DNA of 64,000 nt from DATBDM01 sp036269915 (GCA_036269915.1 DATBDM010000131.1:1-64000), one strand, 5' to 3'. Positions 7,798-17,400 are shown, counted from the stretch's first letter. Numbers and translations are program-made. Notes: generated by a model not told the origin, from the letters alone.

Positions 7798-9213
7798 ATG
7801 GCAGATGAGCTCCTCCGATCGGTCGCCGCGGAGACCGTCGGGGTCGTCGGCGACGCGTTCCTGCAGCGCCTCGTCCGCGCGGTCGGCGAATCGTTCGGGG
7901 CAGACGCCTGCTGGATCGCCGAGCTCGAGCACCAACACCGTGTCGCGAGCTGGCCGCCCGCCGCGGACGAGCCGCCGCTCGACGGCGTGCTCGCGGTCGA
8001 CTGCCCTGGCGCCGACGGCCACCCCGTGGCGCGGCTCGCGATCGCCGGTGGGCGCTCGCGGCCCGCGCATGACGAGCTCGCGGCCCTGCGGGTCTTCGCG
8101 ACCCGCGTCGGCGCCGAGCTGGAGCGCCGCACCCAGGAGAGCCGCCTGCGCGAGCGCGAGCACGAGATCGTGGTGTCCCGCGCGCGCGTGCTCCAAGCCG
8201 CCGACGAGGAGCGCCGGCGCATCGGGCGCAACCTCCACGACGGCGCGCAGCAACGGCTCGTCGCCCTCAGCCAGTTCCTCGGTGTCGCGAGCCGCAAGCT
8301 CGACCGGGGCGAGCCCGAGGAGGCCGCGCGGCTGATCGGGCTCGCGCGCGAGCAGGTCGACGAGGCGGGCGCCGAGCTGCGCGGCCTCGCGCGCGGCCTG
8401 CATCCGGTCGCGCTCGAGAAGGGCCTCGCGGTCGCGCTGGACACGCTGGCGATGCAGTCGACGCTGCCGCTCGAGGTCGCCGCGCTGCCCGATCGCCGGC
8501 TGCCCGACGTGATCGAGGCGACGATCTACTACGTCGTCGCGGAGGCGATGTCCAACGCCGCCAAGCATGCGCAGGCGAGCCGCGTGCGGGTCGCGGTCGC
8601 GCTCGCCTCCGGGTTCATCGAGGCCGTGGTCGACGACGACGGCGTCGGCGGCGCCGACCCGGAGCACGGCTCGGGCCTGCTCGGGCTCGACGGGCGCCTG
8701 GACGCGCTCGGCGGCACGCTCGCGCTCCACAGTCCGCCCGGCGGCGGGACGACGCTGTCGCTGCGCATCCCCGTCACCCCGTGGCGCACCCCGGAGGAGC
8801 CGTTCCTCGAGTTCGGCCACGGCGACGACGGGGGCCAGGGCGCACAGCGCATCGCGCGGCTGCTCGACGGCCGCCTGCGCGCCGGCCTCTCGCTCGCGCG
8901 CGAATGGGATCTCGAGGGCGGCCTCCCGCGCCCCGGCACGCTGCTGCCGGTCCGCGACCACAACGGCGTCCGGCACGCCACGGTGCGGGTCACGCGCGTC
9001 ACGGTGCTCGCCTTCTCCGAGGTCGACGCCGAGATGGCCGGCGCGGCGATGGGCGAGCCGATGACCGCGGCGCAGTGGCGCGACGACCGGCGGCGCTTCT
9101 TCCATCGCGTCCGCGACGAGGTGGCGGTGCTGCTCGGCGAGCCCGACTGGAAGCTGACCGACGACGAGCCGATCGCCTGCCTCTGGTTCGCGCTGGTCGA
9201 CGAGTCCGGCTGA
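7798..9213 (+). CDS. Histidine kinase with C-terminal ASCH domain
   Basis: 471 residues in one uninterrupted frame. A degenerate GAF-like sensor (about 5-115) and a coiled linker (115-140) lead into HisKA_3 with phospho-acceptor His147 in RRIGRNLHDGAQQRL. An HATPase_c domain follows, with N box AEAMSNAAKHA (about 248-258), G1 VDDDGVGG and G2 HGSGLLGL. After about residue 335 the protein continues as an ASCH domain: LEFGHGD, the strand pattern PRPGTLLPVRD, TVRVTRVTVLAFSEVDAEM, WRDDRRRFFHR and a closing PIACLWFALV. ASCH domains are PUA-like folds thought to bind RNA or nucleotides. The usual GxKT element is altered (GRLRAG). No response regulator is adjacent. Confidence 0.88.
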   Translation: MADELLRSVAAETVGVVGDAFLQRLVRAVGESFGADACWIAELEHQHRVASWPPAADEPPLDGVLAVDCPGADGHPVARLAIAGGRSRPAHDELAALRVFATRVGAELERRTQESRLREREHEIVVSRARVLQAADEERRRIGRNLHDGAQQRLVALSQFLGVASRKLDRGEPEEAARLIGLAREQVDEAGAELRGLARGLHPVALEKGLAVALDTLAMQSTLPLEVAALPDRRLPDVIEATIYYVVAEAMSNAAKHAQASRVRVAVALASGFIEAVVDDDGVGGADPEHGSGLLGLDGRLDALGGTLALHSPPGGGTTLSLRIPVTPWRTPEEPFLEFGHGDDGGQGAQRIARLLDGRLRAGLSLAREWDLEGGLPRPGTLLPVRDHNGVRHATVRVTRVTVLAFSEVDAEMAGAAMGEPMTAAQWRDDRRRFFHRVRDEVAVLLGEPDWKLTDDEPIACLWFALVDESG

Positions 9214-9216
9214 GCG

Positions 9217-10689
9217 CTACGGGAGCGGCCACTCGTGCACGGGCACGTTCTCGTGCATGTGCTCGCGGTAGCGGACGGTCATCTCGCGCAGCGCCGCGTC
9301 GCGGTCGAGGTGCTCGTAGAGGCGGTGGAACGCGGCGGCCTGCCAGCTCGCGCCGTTCTGCTGGGTCACGCAGCGGCGCTCGATGATCTCGAGCAGACGC
9401 TCCCGCTCGCGCGTCGCCATGCCGAAGCGCTCGAGCCCCGCGTGGGCGAGCGGCAGCAGCCGCCGCAGCACCAGCTCGACCGCCGGCGCCTCCCCCACCC
9501 CCGGCCAGTACACGCTCGCGTCGATGCCGTCGCGCGCGCCGCGGTGGAAGTTCTCCTCGGCCGCCGAGAACGACATCCGCGACCACACAGGGCGCTCCTC
9601 GTCGACGAACGAGCGCACGAGCCCGTAGTAGAAGGCGGCGTTGGCGACGATGTCGACCACGGTCGGCCCGGCGGGCAGCACGCGGTTCTCGACGCGCAGG
9701 TGCGGGCGCCCGCGCACGTTGTCGTACACCGGCCGGTTCCAGCGGTAGATCGTCCCGTTGTGCAAGCGCAGCTCGGCGAGCTCGGGGATGTCGCCGCGCT
9801 CGTAGGCCGCGACCGGGTCCTCCTCCTCGCACAGCGGCAGCAGCGCCGGGAAGTAGCGGACGTTCTCCTCGAAGAGGTCGAAGATCGAGGTGATCCAGCG
9901 CTCGCCGAACCACACGCGCGGGCGCACACCCTGCGCCTTGAGCTCCTCCGGCCGCGTGTCGGTCGCCTGCTCGAACAAGGCGATGCGCGTCTCGCGCCAC
10001 AGCTCGCGGCCGAAGAAGAACGGCGAGTTGGCGCCGACCGCGAGCTGGATGCCCGCCACGCACTGGGCCGCGTTCCAGTGGCTCGCGAAGGCGTTCGGGT
10101 GGATCTGCTGGTGCAGCTGCACGCTCGTGCACGCGGCCTCGGGGGCGATCGAGTCGGCGTAGGTGTTGAGCCGCTCGACGCCGGCGATCGCGATGTGCAG
10201 GTCCTCCCCGCGCGCGGCGAAGATCTGCTGGTTGAGCAGCTGGTAGCGGGGGTTGGCCGAGAACGCGTCGGAGCTGAGGTGCTCCTCGCGCAGGGTCGGC
10301 AGCACCCCGATCATCACCATGTGCGCGCCGACGGTGCGCGCCCGCTCCTCGGCGTGGTTGAGGTCGCGCCGCACGTCCTCCTCGAGCTCGGACGCGATCG
10401 ACTGGCTGAGCAGCCGCGGCGGGATGTTGATCTCGATGTTGAACCGGCCGAGCTCGGTCTGGAAGTCCTCGTCGGCGATCGCCTCGAGCGCCACGGCGTT
10501 CGTCATCGCGGGCTCGCCCGCGTCGTCGGTGAGGTTCAGCTCGATCTCGAGCCCGATCGAGCGGTGCTCGGCGTCGAAGCGCGCCTCCGAGAGCATGCGC
10601 GCGAAGATGTCCAGGCAGCGCTTGACCTTCTCGCGATAGCGCTGCCGGTCCTCGCGGGAGAACTCCTGTGCGACGACGTCTTCGCCCAT
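9217..10689 (-). CDS. Glutamate-cysteine ligase-family (GCS2) enzyme
   Basis: 490 residues of the carboxylate-amine ligase GCS2 family, which make gamma-glutamyl amides using ATP. Family signatures include [13 protein letters not shown] near the N-terminus, [10 protein letters not shown], a long His-rich core ([12 protein letters not shown]), [12 protein letters not shown], and [14 protein letters not shown]. Actinobacteria use members for ergothioneine (EgtA) or gamma-glutamylcysteine synthesis, but no egtB-E genes are nearby, so the product here is unknown. Start ATG at 10689; no strong ribosome site is seen. It is divergent from the acyl-CoA synthetase with a 45-base gap and convergent with the kinase-ASCH gene. 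Confidence 0.88.
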   Translation of the reverse strand: MGEDVVAQEFSREDRQRYREKVKRCLDIFARMLSEARFDAEHRSIGLEIELNLTDDAGEPAMTNAVALEAIADEDFQTELGRFNIEINIPPRLLSQSIASELEEDVRRDLNHAEERARTVGAHMVMIGVLPTLREEHLSSDAFSANPRYQLLNQQIFAARGEDLHIAIAGVERLNTYADSIAPEAACTSVQLHQQIHPNAFASHWNAAQCVAGIQLAVGANSPFFFGRELWRETRIALFEQATDTRPEELKAQGVRPRVWFGERWITSIFDLFEENVRYFPALLPLCEEEDPVAAYERGDIPELAELRLHNGTIYRWNRPVYDNVRGRPHLRVENRVLPAGPTVVDIVANAAFYYGLVRSFVDEERPVWSRMSFSAAEENFHRGARDGIDASVYWPGVGEAPAVELVLRRLLPLAHAGLERFGMATRERERLLEIIERRCVTQQNGASWQAAAFHRLYEHLDRDAALREMTVRYREHMHENVPVHEWPLP

Positions 10690-10734
10690 GTGGAAGGTGA
10701 TGTTCCCACGCCTGTCACGGGTTACTCTCCGGCC

Positions 10735-12372
10735 ATGCCGTCCTATGCCCATGGCGCCTGGGATGAGGCGCTGCTCGGCCGCACCATCGGCGCCGACCTC
10801 GAGCGCACGACGCAGCGCTTCGGCGAGCGGGAGGCGCTGGTCTCCTGCGAGCAGGGGATCCGGATGACCTACGCCGAGCTGGACGCGGCGGTCGACCGGC
10901 TCGCGCGCGGCCTGCTGGCCACGGGGATCGAGCGCGGCGACCGCGTCGGGATCTGGGCGCCCAACTGCGCGGAATGGGTCCTCGTGCAGTACGCGACGGC
11001 CAAGGTGGGCGCGATCCTCGTCAACGTCAACCCGGCCTACCGGACCCACGAGCTCGCGTACGTGCTCGACCAGTCGGGCACGAAGCTGCTCGTCTCCGCG
11101 CCGGCGTTCAAGACGAGCGACTACCGCGCGATGGTCGAGGAGGTGCGCGGCGACTGCGCCGAGCTCGAGCGCGTGGTGTTCCTCGACTCGCCCGACTGGG
11201 ACGCGCTGCTCGCGGCGGGCGACGACGTCGCGCCCGAGGCGCTGCGCGAGCGCGGGGCCACGCTGTCCTTCGACGACGCGATCAACCTGCAGTACACGAG
11301 CGGCACCACCGGCTTCCCCAAGGGCGCGACGCTGTCACACCACAACATCCTCAACAACGGCTTCTTCGTCGGCGAGCTGATCGCCTACTCCGAGCAGGAT
11401 CGCATCTGCATCCCCGTGCCCTTCTACCACTGCTTCGGCATGGTCATGGGCAACCTCGGGGCGACGAGCCACGGCGCGTGCATGGTCATCCCCGCGCCCG
11501 GCTTCGACCCTGACGCGACGCTGCGCGCGGTGGCCGAGGAGCGCTGCACCTCGCTCTACGGCGTGCCGACGATGTTCATCGCCATGCTCGGCTGCGAGAC
11601 GTTCGGGACCGTCGAGCTCGACTCGCTGCGCACGGGGATCATGGCCGGCTCGCCGTGCCCGGTCGAGGTGATGAAGCGGGTCATCGACGAGATGCACATG
11701 CGCGAGGTGAGCATCTGCTACGGCATGACCGAGACCTCGCCGGTGTCGACGCAGACACGCCGCGACGACTCGCTCGAGCGCCGCGTCGGGTCGGTCGGGC
11801 GGGTCGGCCCGCACGTCGAGGTCAAGATCGTCGACCCGGAGTCGGGGCTCGTGCAGCCCCACGGCGAGCCGGGCGAGCTGTGCACCCGCGGCTACTCGGT
11901 GATGCTCGGATATTGGCGCGAGGAATCCAAGACGCGCGAGGCGATCGACGCCGCGGGCTGGATGCACACCGGCGACCTGGCGACGATGGACGCCGACGGT
12001 TACTGCAACATCGTCGGGCGCATCAAGGATCTGGTGATCCGCGGCGGCGAGAACGTCTACCCGCGCGAGGTCGAGGAGTTCCTCTACGGCCATCCGGAGA
12101 TCGAGGACGTGCAGGTGATCGGCGTCCCCGACGAGCGCTACGGCGAGGAGCTGTGCGCGTGCGTGCGGCTGCGTGCCGGCGCCGAGCTCGACGCCGAGGC
12201 GGTGCGCGAGTTCTGCACGGGCCGCCTCGCCCACTACAAGGTGCCGCGCTACGTGCTCGTCGTCGACGAGTTCCCGATGACGGTCACCGGCAAGGTGCAG
12301 AAGTACCTCATGCGCGAGGAGAGCGTCCGCCGCCTCGGGCTCGAGACGGCGGACGCGGTGAGAACCGCCTAG
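10735..12372 (+). CDS. Acyl-CoA synthetase (AMP-forming ligase)
   Basis: 545 residues of the ANL superfamily: activates a carboxylic acid, probably a medium or long-chain fatty acid, to acyl-AMP and then acyl-CoA. The ATP loop [16 protein letters not shown], the adenine motif CYGMTETSP, the hinge [22 protein letters not shown] and the C-terminal catalytic Lys in [10 protein letters not shown] are all present. It resembles FadD-type ligases used in fatty-acid degradation; substrate length cannot be fixed from sequence. It abuts the convergent FAD oxidoreductase with no gap between stops. Confidence 0.93.
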   Translation: MPSYAHGAWDEALLGRTIGADLERTTQRFGEREALVSCEQGIRMTYAELDAAVDRLARGLLATGIERGDRVGIWAPNCAEWVLVQYATAKVGAILVNVNPAYRTHELAYVLDQSGTKLLVSAPAFKTSDYRAMVEEVRGDCAELERVVFLDSPDWDALLAAGDDVAPEALRERGATLSFDDAINLQYTSGTTGFPKGATLSHHNILNNGFFVGELIAYSEQDRICIPVPFYHCFGMVMGNLGATSHGACMVIPAPGFDPDATLRAVAEERCTSLYGVPTMFIAMLGCETFGTVELDSLRTGIMAGSPCPVEVMKRVIDEMHMREVSICYGMTETSPVSTQTRRDDSLERRVGSVGRVGPHVEVKIVDPESGLVQPHGEPGELCTRGYSVMLGYWREESKTREAIDAAGWMHTGDLATMDADGYCNIVGRIKDLVIRGGENVYPREVEEFLYGHPEIEDVQVIGVPDERYGEELCACVRLRAGAELDAEAVREFCTGRLAHYKVPRYVLVVDEFPMTVTGKVQKYLMREESVRRLGLETADAVRTA

Positions 12373-13746
12373 CTACGCGTCGAGCGCGTGGGCGGCGCGG
12401 AACATGCCCTCCGGGTCGTACGCGGCGCGGACCGAGCGCAGCCGCTCGATCGTCGTCGGATCGAACGCGTGTGTCGCCGCGCCGGGGTGCTCGGAGAAGT
12501 TCAGGTACGAGCGGGTCGCCGCGTCCGCGGCCAGCGCGCCCTTCATCGCCCCGAGCGCGCCGCCGATCGCGGCGGCCAGGTCGGCGTTCATCGGGATGCC
12601 GACGCCGAAGGCGACGAACGACCCGTCGAGCGTCGCCAGGGCGCCGTGGTTCTCCGGCGCCACGGCGAGCGCGCCGCCGAGGTGGCGGATCTCCATCGAC
12701 AGCAGTGGCGAGCCGGGGCCGACGGCGTCCATCAGCGCGTCGATCGTGGCCGGCTGCAGGTCGCTCAGCAGCTGGCCGCCGGTGATGCCCGGGACCGGGT
12801 GCTCGGGGTCCATGTGCAGGCGCACGAGGGCGGCCGGCGCGACCGGGGCGACGGTGTCCATCTGCGGCGTGAGCGCGCGCAGCGGGGCGAGCAGGCGCTC
12901 GGCCTCCTCGGGGGTGCCGAGCAGCGTCGCCTCGACGACCGCGAACGAGTTGCCGCGCATCGGCTCGGGGATGTCCGGCAGCGGCGGGAACTGGAGCAGC
13001 CGCACGCAGGACGTCAGCTCCTCCGGCACGGTGCGGACCCATTCGCGCCACGCGTGGAACACCTCGCGGGTCTGCCCGGCGTCGAAGAACAGCGCGCCCG
13101 AGACGAGCTCCGGGACGGCGTAGAGCTGCATCTCCATCGCGACGACCGCGGCCGGCGAGGCGCCGCCGCCGCGCAGCGACCAGAACAGCTCGGCGTGGTG
13201 CTCGGCGTCGGCGCGGATCAGGTCGCCCTCGGCGGTGACGAGCTCGATCGCGGTGACGCTGTTGGCGGCGAGGCCGCGCTTGCGCGCCATCCAGCCGATG
13301 CCGCCGCCGAGCGAGTAGCCGACGACGCCGACGTCCGGCGAGGAGCCGGCGAGGGGCATCAGGCCGACCTGGGAGGCGGGCTGCACGACGTCGTCCCAGA
13401 CGTCGCCGGCCAGGACGCGGGCGCGGCGGTGGTCGACGTCGATGTCGACGCCGCGCATCTCGTGGGTGCGGACGAGGATGCTGCCGGCGAGCGAGTCGAT
13501 CGCGCCGGCGTTGTGGCCGGTGCCCTGCATCGCGATGCGCAGCCCGTTGCCGGACGCGTAGGCGACGATCGCCTGGACGTCCTCGATCGAGTGCGGGATG
13601 GCGACGAGCGCGGGATGCTGCTCGATGGCGAGGTTCCAGGCGGCGCGGGCGGCGTCCCAGCCCTCGTCGCCGGGGGCGACGATGTGGCCGGCGACGACGT
13701 CGCGGAGCAGGCTGGGATCGGGGAGCGTGCGCTCGGGGCTGAGCAT
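12373..13746 (-). CDS. BBE-type FAD-dependent oxidoreductase
   Basis: 457 residues of the FAD_binding_4 (PCMH/vanillyl-alcohol-oxidase) fold with a C-terminal berberine-bridge element. Seen: the FAD pyrophosphate region (AIPHSIEDVQAIVAYA), a GTGHNAGA loop whose His is where 8-alpha-histidyl FAD attaches in this family, GYSLGGGIGWMARKRG, and the BBE tail SYLNFSEHPG with YDPEGMFRAAHA. Family members oxidise alcohols, sugars or alkaloids. There is no signal peptide, so it is cytoplasmic. The ATG at 13746 is preceded by GAGAGG. Its upstream region is the palindromic island. Confidence 0.9.
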   Translation of the reverse strand: MLSPERTLPDPSLLRDVVAGHIVAPGDEGWDAARAAWNLAIEQHPALVAIPHSIEDVQAIVAYASGNGLRIAMQGTGHNAGAIDSLAGSILVRTHEMRGVDIDVDHRRARVLAGDVWDDVVQPASQVGLMPLAGSSPDVGVVGYSLGGGIGWMARKRGLAANSVTAIELVTAEGDLIRADAEHHAELFWSLRGGGASPAAVVAMEMQLYAVPELVSGALFFDAGQTREVFHAWREWVRTVPEELTSCVRLLQFPPLPDIPEPMRGNSFAVVEATLLGTPEEAERLLAPLRALTPQMDTVAPVAPAALVRLHMDPEHPVPGITGGQLLSDLQPATIDALMDAVGPGSPLLSMEIRHLGGALAVAPENHGALATLDGSFVAFGVGIPMNADLAAAIGGALGAMKGALAADAATRSYLNFSEHPGAATHAFDPTTIERLRSVRAAYDPEGMFRAAHALDA

Positions 13747-13966
13747 GTGCGGAGGACCTCTCGGGGCGGGGAGTTCGGGGTTGACGCGATACTCCCGGCC
13801 CGCCGGGGCCCCCGCATCGGAGGTGTCCCTAGTGCTGCGGGTGGATAACCGGCCGGTGGCTGGTGCGACCAGCCGCCCTGGCGGCTGCCGCTGTCGCCGC
13901 CGGTCGCCCCGGCGAACGTCAACCCCGGCATCGAGGGAGCGGGCCCGGTCGCCGTGGGTGGATCGA

Positions 13967-14003
13967 TGGCGCGTTGACGGCCGCATACGCCGTCAACGCG
14001 CCA
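13967..14003. repeat. Perfect 15-bp inverted repeat
   Basis: Arms TGGCGCGTTGACGGC (13967-13981) and its exact complement (13989-14003) enclose a seven-base loop. It is adjacent to the 20-bp hairpin and shares the core CGCGTTGAC with it. Confidence 0.9.
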
Positions 14004-14048
14004 CGCGTGTCGCGTTGACCACCGGGTGGGTGGTCAACGCGACACGCG
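14004..14048. repeat. Perfect 20-bp inverted repeat
   Basis: The left arm (14004-14023, core CGCGTTGACCACC) and the right arm (14029-14048) are exact complements around a five-base loop. An uninterrupted 20-bp match is far beyond chance even in GC-rich DNA and would give a very stable stem-loop in DNA or RNA. Confidence 0.92.
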
Positions 14049-14124
14049 ACCGGCCCGACGGCGCGGACCCTCCCTCGATGCGAGCCGTTGACGTGCGCAT
14101 CCCGCTGGCGCCGGCACGTGGCGA

Positions 14125-14230
14125 AACGTGCGCCGCGTGCCCCGCGCGCCGACGCGGCGCACGTTATGCGTGGTCAGCGCATACAACGTGCGGCGCATGC
14201 CCCTCGCGCCGACGCGGCGCACGTTATGCG
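14125..14230. repeat. Tandem 46-base repeats, each a hairpin
   Basis: Units at 14125-14170 and 14185-14230 differ at only three or four positions and are spaced 60 bases apart. Unit 1 contains perfect 14-base arms (AACGTGCGCCGCGT at 14125-14138, complement at 14152-14165) and unit 2 the same with one change. The spacer between them (GTGGTCAGCGCATAC) partly pairs with the unit ends. Confidence 0.88.
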
Positions 14231-14344
14231 GGGCGGAGCTCACTCGCGCGACGACGCGACACGCGACCCGCCCGGCGCCCGGACCTCCCTCGATGCAAGC
14301 CGCTGACGTTCGCCGAGCCCACCGGCACCGCCGACACGTGGCGC

Positions 14345-14381
14345 AACCCTCCGAAAAGGGTCAGACCCCTTTCGGAGGGTT
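14345..14381 (-). terminator. Hairpin downstream of the glycosidase-like gene
   Basis: AACCCTCCGAAAAGGG pairs with CCCCTTTCGGAGGGTT with one mismatch around a short loop. It begins ten bases past the stop of the minus-strand gene ending at 14391, the position expected for a terminator. A U-rich tail is missing, as is common in very GC-rich bacteria. Confidence 0.6.
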
Positions 14382-14390
14382 AGGGGCAGC

Positions 14391-17330
14391 TCACTTGCGC
14401 GTGACCGTGATCCCACCCGGGTCGAGGGAGGCGGTGAAGCGCACCGTGCCCGTCGTGTCGGCCACCACGCGCTGCGGCTTGCCCTTGCCGTGCACCTGGT
14501 ACGTCGCGCCCGGCGTCAGGGCGGAGATGGTGAAGTTGCGCGTGCCCGTCCCCGGGAGGTGCAGCTCGACCCGTGCGGCGCTGTGGCGGACCTCGGTGTC
14601 GCCCACGCGATAGTCGAAGTCGCGCCGGGAGAGCGGGTCGATCGTGACGTCGGTGACGCCGAGGCGGATGCCGTAGGCGACCTCGCGCAGCAGCATCACG
14701 ACGACCTCGGGGTACTCGTGGTAGTACGGCGCGCGGGTCGCTGTGCCCGAGCAGTCGTAGCGCTCGGTCAGCCAGGTCCGCTCGAGCAGGTCCTTCTGCA
14801 GCGGCGCGAGCAGCGTGTCCTGGAACGTCTTCGCGTCGCCCACCGCCGCCCGCGCGTAGGCGTCCGCCCAGCCGATCCGGCCCATGCTCACCGCCGAATC
14901 GCCCGTGTTGCCCCCGTAGGTCTCGGTCGGCCCGTAGAAGCGCTCGGAGACCCATGTCGCGCGGCCGTGCGTGCATGGCCCCGAGTCGACGCGGCTCAGC
15001 ACGGCCGCGGCGCGGGCGCCCGTCGCGACGCCGTTGGCGACCGCGAGCAGGTTCGAGTCGTAGTCGACGAGGTCGCGCGTCGTGCCGTCGTGGTTGAGCT
15101 GGGTGACGTAGTGGTCGCCCGCCCACAGCTTGTCGTTCATCGCCGCGGCGATCGTCGTCGCCATCTGCCGGTGCTTCGCCGCGTCGCCGGCCCGGCCGGT
15201 CGCGTCCTCGGCCTCGGCGACGTCGCGCAGCAGCCCGACCATGTACGCGTTCGTGTCCGACGTGAAGCCGTTGCGGATGAAGACGTCGATCCACAGCGGG
15301 CCGGGCGCGTCGATCAGCCCGACCGACGGATCGAAGCGGTCGGTGAGGAACGACAGCGCGCGCTCGACGTCGGGCATGCGCGCCGTCAGCCACGCCGTGT
15401 CCCCCGTCGCCTCCGCATACCGCAGCGCGGCGGCGATCCAGAAGATGTTCGGCCCCGTCTGGGTCGCGCCGGAGATCGCCACGAACGTCGGCTGGTCGCC
15501 CTCGAAGTGGTGCGGGAGCTGGCCCGACGGCGCCATCGCCGCCTCCGAGTGCTCGATCGTGTCGCGCGCCTGGCGGATCAGGTAGCGGTCGCCCGACCAC
15601 AGCAGCGCCGAGTCGATCATGAAGGTGTCCGGGTCGTAGAAGTTGCGCCCGTTGCCGTACGACCAGCCCGGATGGGCAAGCGTCGGCGCAGCCTCGCCCG
15701 GCAGCGCGTAGGTGTCGAGGACGCCGGCCGCGGTGCCGTAGACGCCGGTCAGGATCGCCGCGAGGTCGTCGGCGAGCAGCGTCGGATGGCCGGGCAGCCC
15801 GGCGGTCGGGAAGTCGCGGTCGTTGGGGGTGAGCCGCGTGTGCACGGCCCAGCGCTCGCCGGCCGTGACGTGGGTGGCCGGCGCGGCCTCCCAGCCCTGG
15901 CCGTCCCACTCGCCGCGGCGGGGGTAGCGCCCGGCGAGCACCTGCTCGACCCCGGACGCGGGCGTCGCGGGCGAGGCGGAGCCGGCGGGCGCGTTGCGCA
16001 GCACCGTCTCGCGCTGGCCGCGCGCGCGCACGTCGATCGCCGCGCCCCCGCCGATCGCGTAGAAGCGGTGCAGGCGCGAGCGCGAGGCGAAGTACGGGTC
16101 GCCGGAGTCGATCCGCTCGGTCACGCCGCGCCGGAACAGGCCGTAGGCGGCCGGCGGCGCGTACGCCTGGGCGACGCGAAGCGACGCGACGTCCGCCGAG
16201 CGCAGCGCGCGGGTGCGCACGGCGAGGCCGAGCGTGCGGCTGCCGCGCCGCAGCGTGAGCGTCCAGCGCGACGTCGCGAGCGGCGCGGACGCATCGTCGA
16301 CGACGCCCTCGATCCGCACCCGCGCGAGGTCCGCGCCGTCGTCGAGCACCGTGACGCGGAGGTCCGGCGCGGCGGCGGCGCTGGAGGCGTGGCGGCCCGC
16401 GCCCGGCGCGGGGTCGTTCGCGCCGAGGTCGGGAGTGATCGTGCGATCGCCCTGCGCGGTGAGCGCGACGACCTGCAGCTGCGTCGCGAACTCCGACGTC
16501 GAGCGGTTCGGGACGCCGTCGGGCAGCGTGACCCCGGTCAGCGCCGCGGTCGAGCTCACCGGCACGGCCGCGTCGTAGACGATGAAGCGATGCGCCTCGT
16601 TGGCGTCGCCGCGGTGGCGATAGGGCACGTCGAAGGCCGGGTGCAGGTCAGCGCTGTCGGACGGGCCGGCGCCCCAGTCGGGGATGGCGACCTCGTGTGT
16701 CTCGGTGGTGCCGTCGGCGAAGTGCAGCGTGAACGTGCCGGTCGCGTCGCCGTCGGAGGCGAAGGCGATCACGTGCACCGTGCGCGCCGTCGCGCGATCG
16801 GAGTCCGCGAAGGAGAACGTCTGGCCGCGGGCGACGGCGACGTTGGGCGCCGCGCCGCTCGTATCGGGCATGCGCACGGGGACGCCGTCCTGCGCGGTGG
16901 CGACCGTCCCGCCCGGCGGGAGCTGCTCGGCCGGCAGCGAGAACGGCGCCGGGCCGGGGATCTGGCCGGCGTCGCCGTGCTGGGGATCGGTGATGCCGAT
17001 CGCGTTCAGGACGCGGGCCGGCAGCACGTCGGTGCGCTCGAGCTGGACACCGCTGCGCGAGAGCGCGTCGGCGCCCGAGGTCGTCACGTCCGCGCCGTAG
17101 CTCCCGCCGCCCGCGACGTCGCCCTGCAGCGTGTCGATGCCGGGGTGGCGCAGGTCGAAGTGCGCGCGGACGAAGCCGTTGACGAGCGTGATGCCGTCGG
17201 CCGATCGCTGCAGCGTCACCCGCTGGTCGGTCGCGGCGCCGGCGACCGCCGGCACGCCGAGGAGCAGCGCCACCGCGACCGCAGCCACGCTGACAACGTT
17301 GTCACCCAGTGCCCCGCGCCCGATCCGCAT
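14391..17330 (-). CDS. Secreted six-hairpin-type glycosidase-like protein
   Basis: 979 residues. The N-terminus (MRIGRGAL, then VAAVAVALLLGVPAVAGA) is a signal peptide cut near residue 33. Residues about 40-530 are beta-rich and probably carbohydrate-binding or sandwich domains. Residues about 540-890 look like an alpha/alpha barrel of the six-hairpin glycosidase superfamily: YGNGRNFYDPDTFMIDSALLW, SGQLPHHFEGDQPTF, TGPNIFWIAAALRYAEATGD, LWIDVFIRNGF and YDSNLLAVANG. A small beta domain closes the protein. The exact family (GH63-, GH78- or GH15-like) and substrate are not certain. Two LacI-type operators, one inside codons 10-14 and one 71 bases upstream, suggest sugar-responsive repression. 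Confidence 0.75.
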   Translation of the reverse strand: MRIGRGALGDNVVSVAAVAVALLLGVPAVAGAATDQRVTLQRSADGITLVNGFVRAHFDLRHPGIDTLQGDVAGGGSYGADVTTSGADALSRSGVQLERTDVLPARVLNAIGITDPQHGDAGQIPGPAPFSLPAEQLPPGGTVATAQDGVPVRMPDTSGAAPNVAVARGQTFSFADSDRATARTVHVIAFASDGDATGTFTLHFADGTTETHEVAIPDWGAGPSDSADLHPAFDVPYRHRGDANEAHRFIVYDAAVPVSSTAALTGVTLPDGVPNRSTSEFATQLQVVALTAQGDRTITPDLGANDPAPGAGRHASSAAAAPDLRVTVLDDGADLARVRIEGVVDDASAPLATSRWTLTLRRGSRTLGLAVRTRALRSADVASLRVAQAYAPPAAYGLFRRGVTERIDSGDPYFASRSRLHRFYAIGGGAAIDVRARGQRETVLRNAPAGSASPATPASGVEQVLAGRYPRRGEWDGQGWEAAPATHVTAGERWAVHTRLTPNDRDFPTAGLPGHPTLLADDLAAILTGVYGTAAGVLDTYALPGEAAPTLAHPGWSYGNGRNFYDPDTFMIDSALLWSGDRYLIRQARDTIEHSEAAMAPSGQLPHHFEGDQPTFVAISGATQTGPNIFWIAAALRYAEATGDTAWLTARMPDVERALSFLTDRFDPSVGLIDAPGPLWIDVFIRNGFTSDTNAYMVGLLRDVAEAEDATGRAGDAAKHRQMATTIAAAMNDKLWAGDHYVTQLNHDGTTRDLVDYDSNLLAVANGVATGARAAAVLSRVDSGPCTHGRATWVSERFYGPTETYGGNTGDSAVSMGRIGWADAYARAAVGDAKTFQDTLLAPLQKDLLERTWLTERYDCSGTATRAPYYHEYPEVVVMLLREVAYGIRLGVTDVTIDPLSRRDFDYRVGDTEVRHSAARVELHLPGTGTRNFTISALTPGATYQVHGKGKPQRVVADTTGTVRFTASLDPGGITVTRK
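17291..17304. promoter_or_regulatory. LacI-family operator, proximal copy
   Basis: TGACAACGTTGTCA is a perfect 14-base palindrome with the central CG typical of LacI-family sites. It lies inside the first codons of the secreted glycosidase-like gene (27-40 bases past the ATG), where a bound repressor would block transcription. Confidence 0.65.
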
Positions 17331-17400
17331 CCTCTGGCTCCTCCCGCCCGACCGAGCCGCGCTCCCTGCGCGGCCTCGGCCCGGAGGTCTAGCGCCTGAC

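Larger units (their letters stand above)
13747..14390. repeat. Non-coding island of nested palindromes and direct repeats
   Basis: No convincing gene lies in these 644 bases. Hairpins found by eye: 13858-13874, 13871-13886, 13967-14003, 14004-14048, 14125-14165, 14185-14225 (one mismatch) and 14345-14381. Direct repeats: a 46-base unit at 14125 and 14185 (60-base period), and a 57-59-base unit at 14039-14097 and 14256-14312. A motif like TCCCTCGATGC...TGACGTTCGC occurs at 14071, at 14286 and inverted at 13910-13938. The short open frames here consist of repeats and are not proteins. Confidence 0.85.

Noticed and set aside
14125..14230. Possible CRISPR array.
   Set aside because: There are only two repeat units, each itself a hairpin, with a 14-base spacer that is also palindromic. 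No cas gene is near.
14034..14613. Short plus- and minus-strand frames inside the palindromic island (60-160 codons).
   Set aside because: They are made of the repeats themselves, rich in Arg/Ala/His, with no start signals.
14490..17399. A long open frame on the plus strand opposite the secreted glycosidase-like gene.
   Set aside because: It is a GC-rich shadow of the minus-strand gene. Its composition is Arg/Ala/Gly-heavy with no recognisable motif, and the minus strand has a signal peptide and family motifs.
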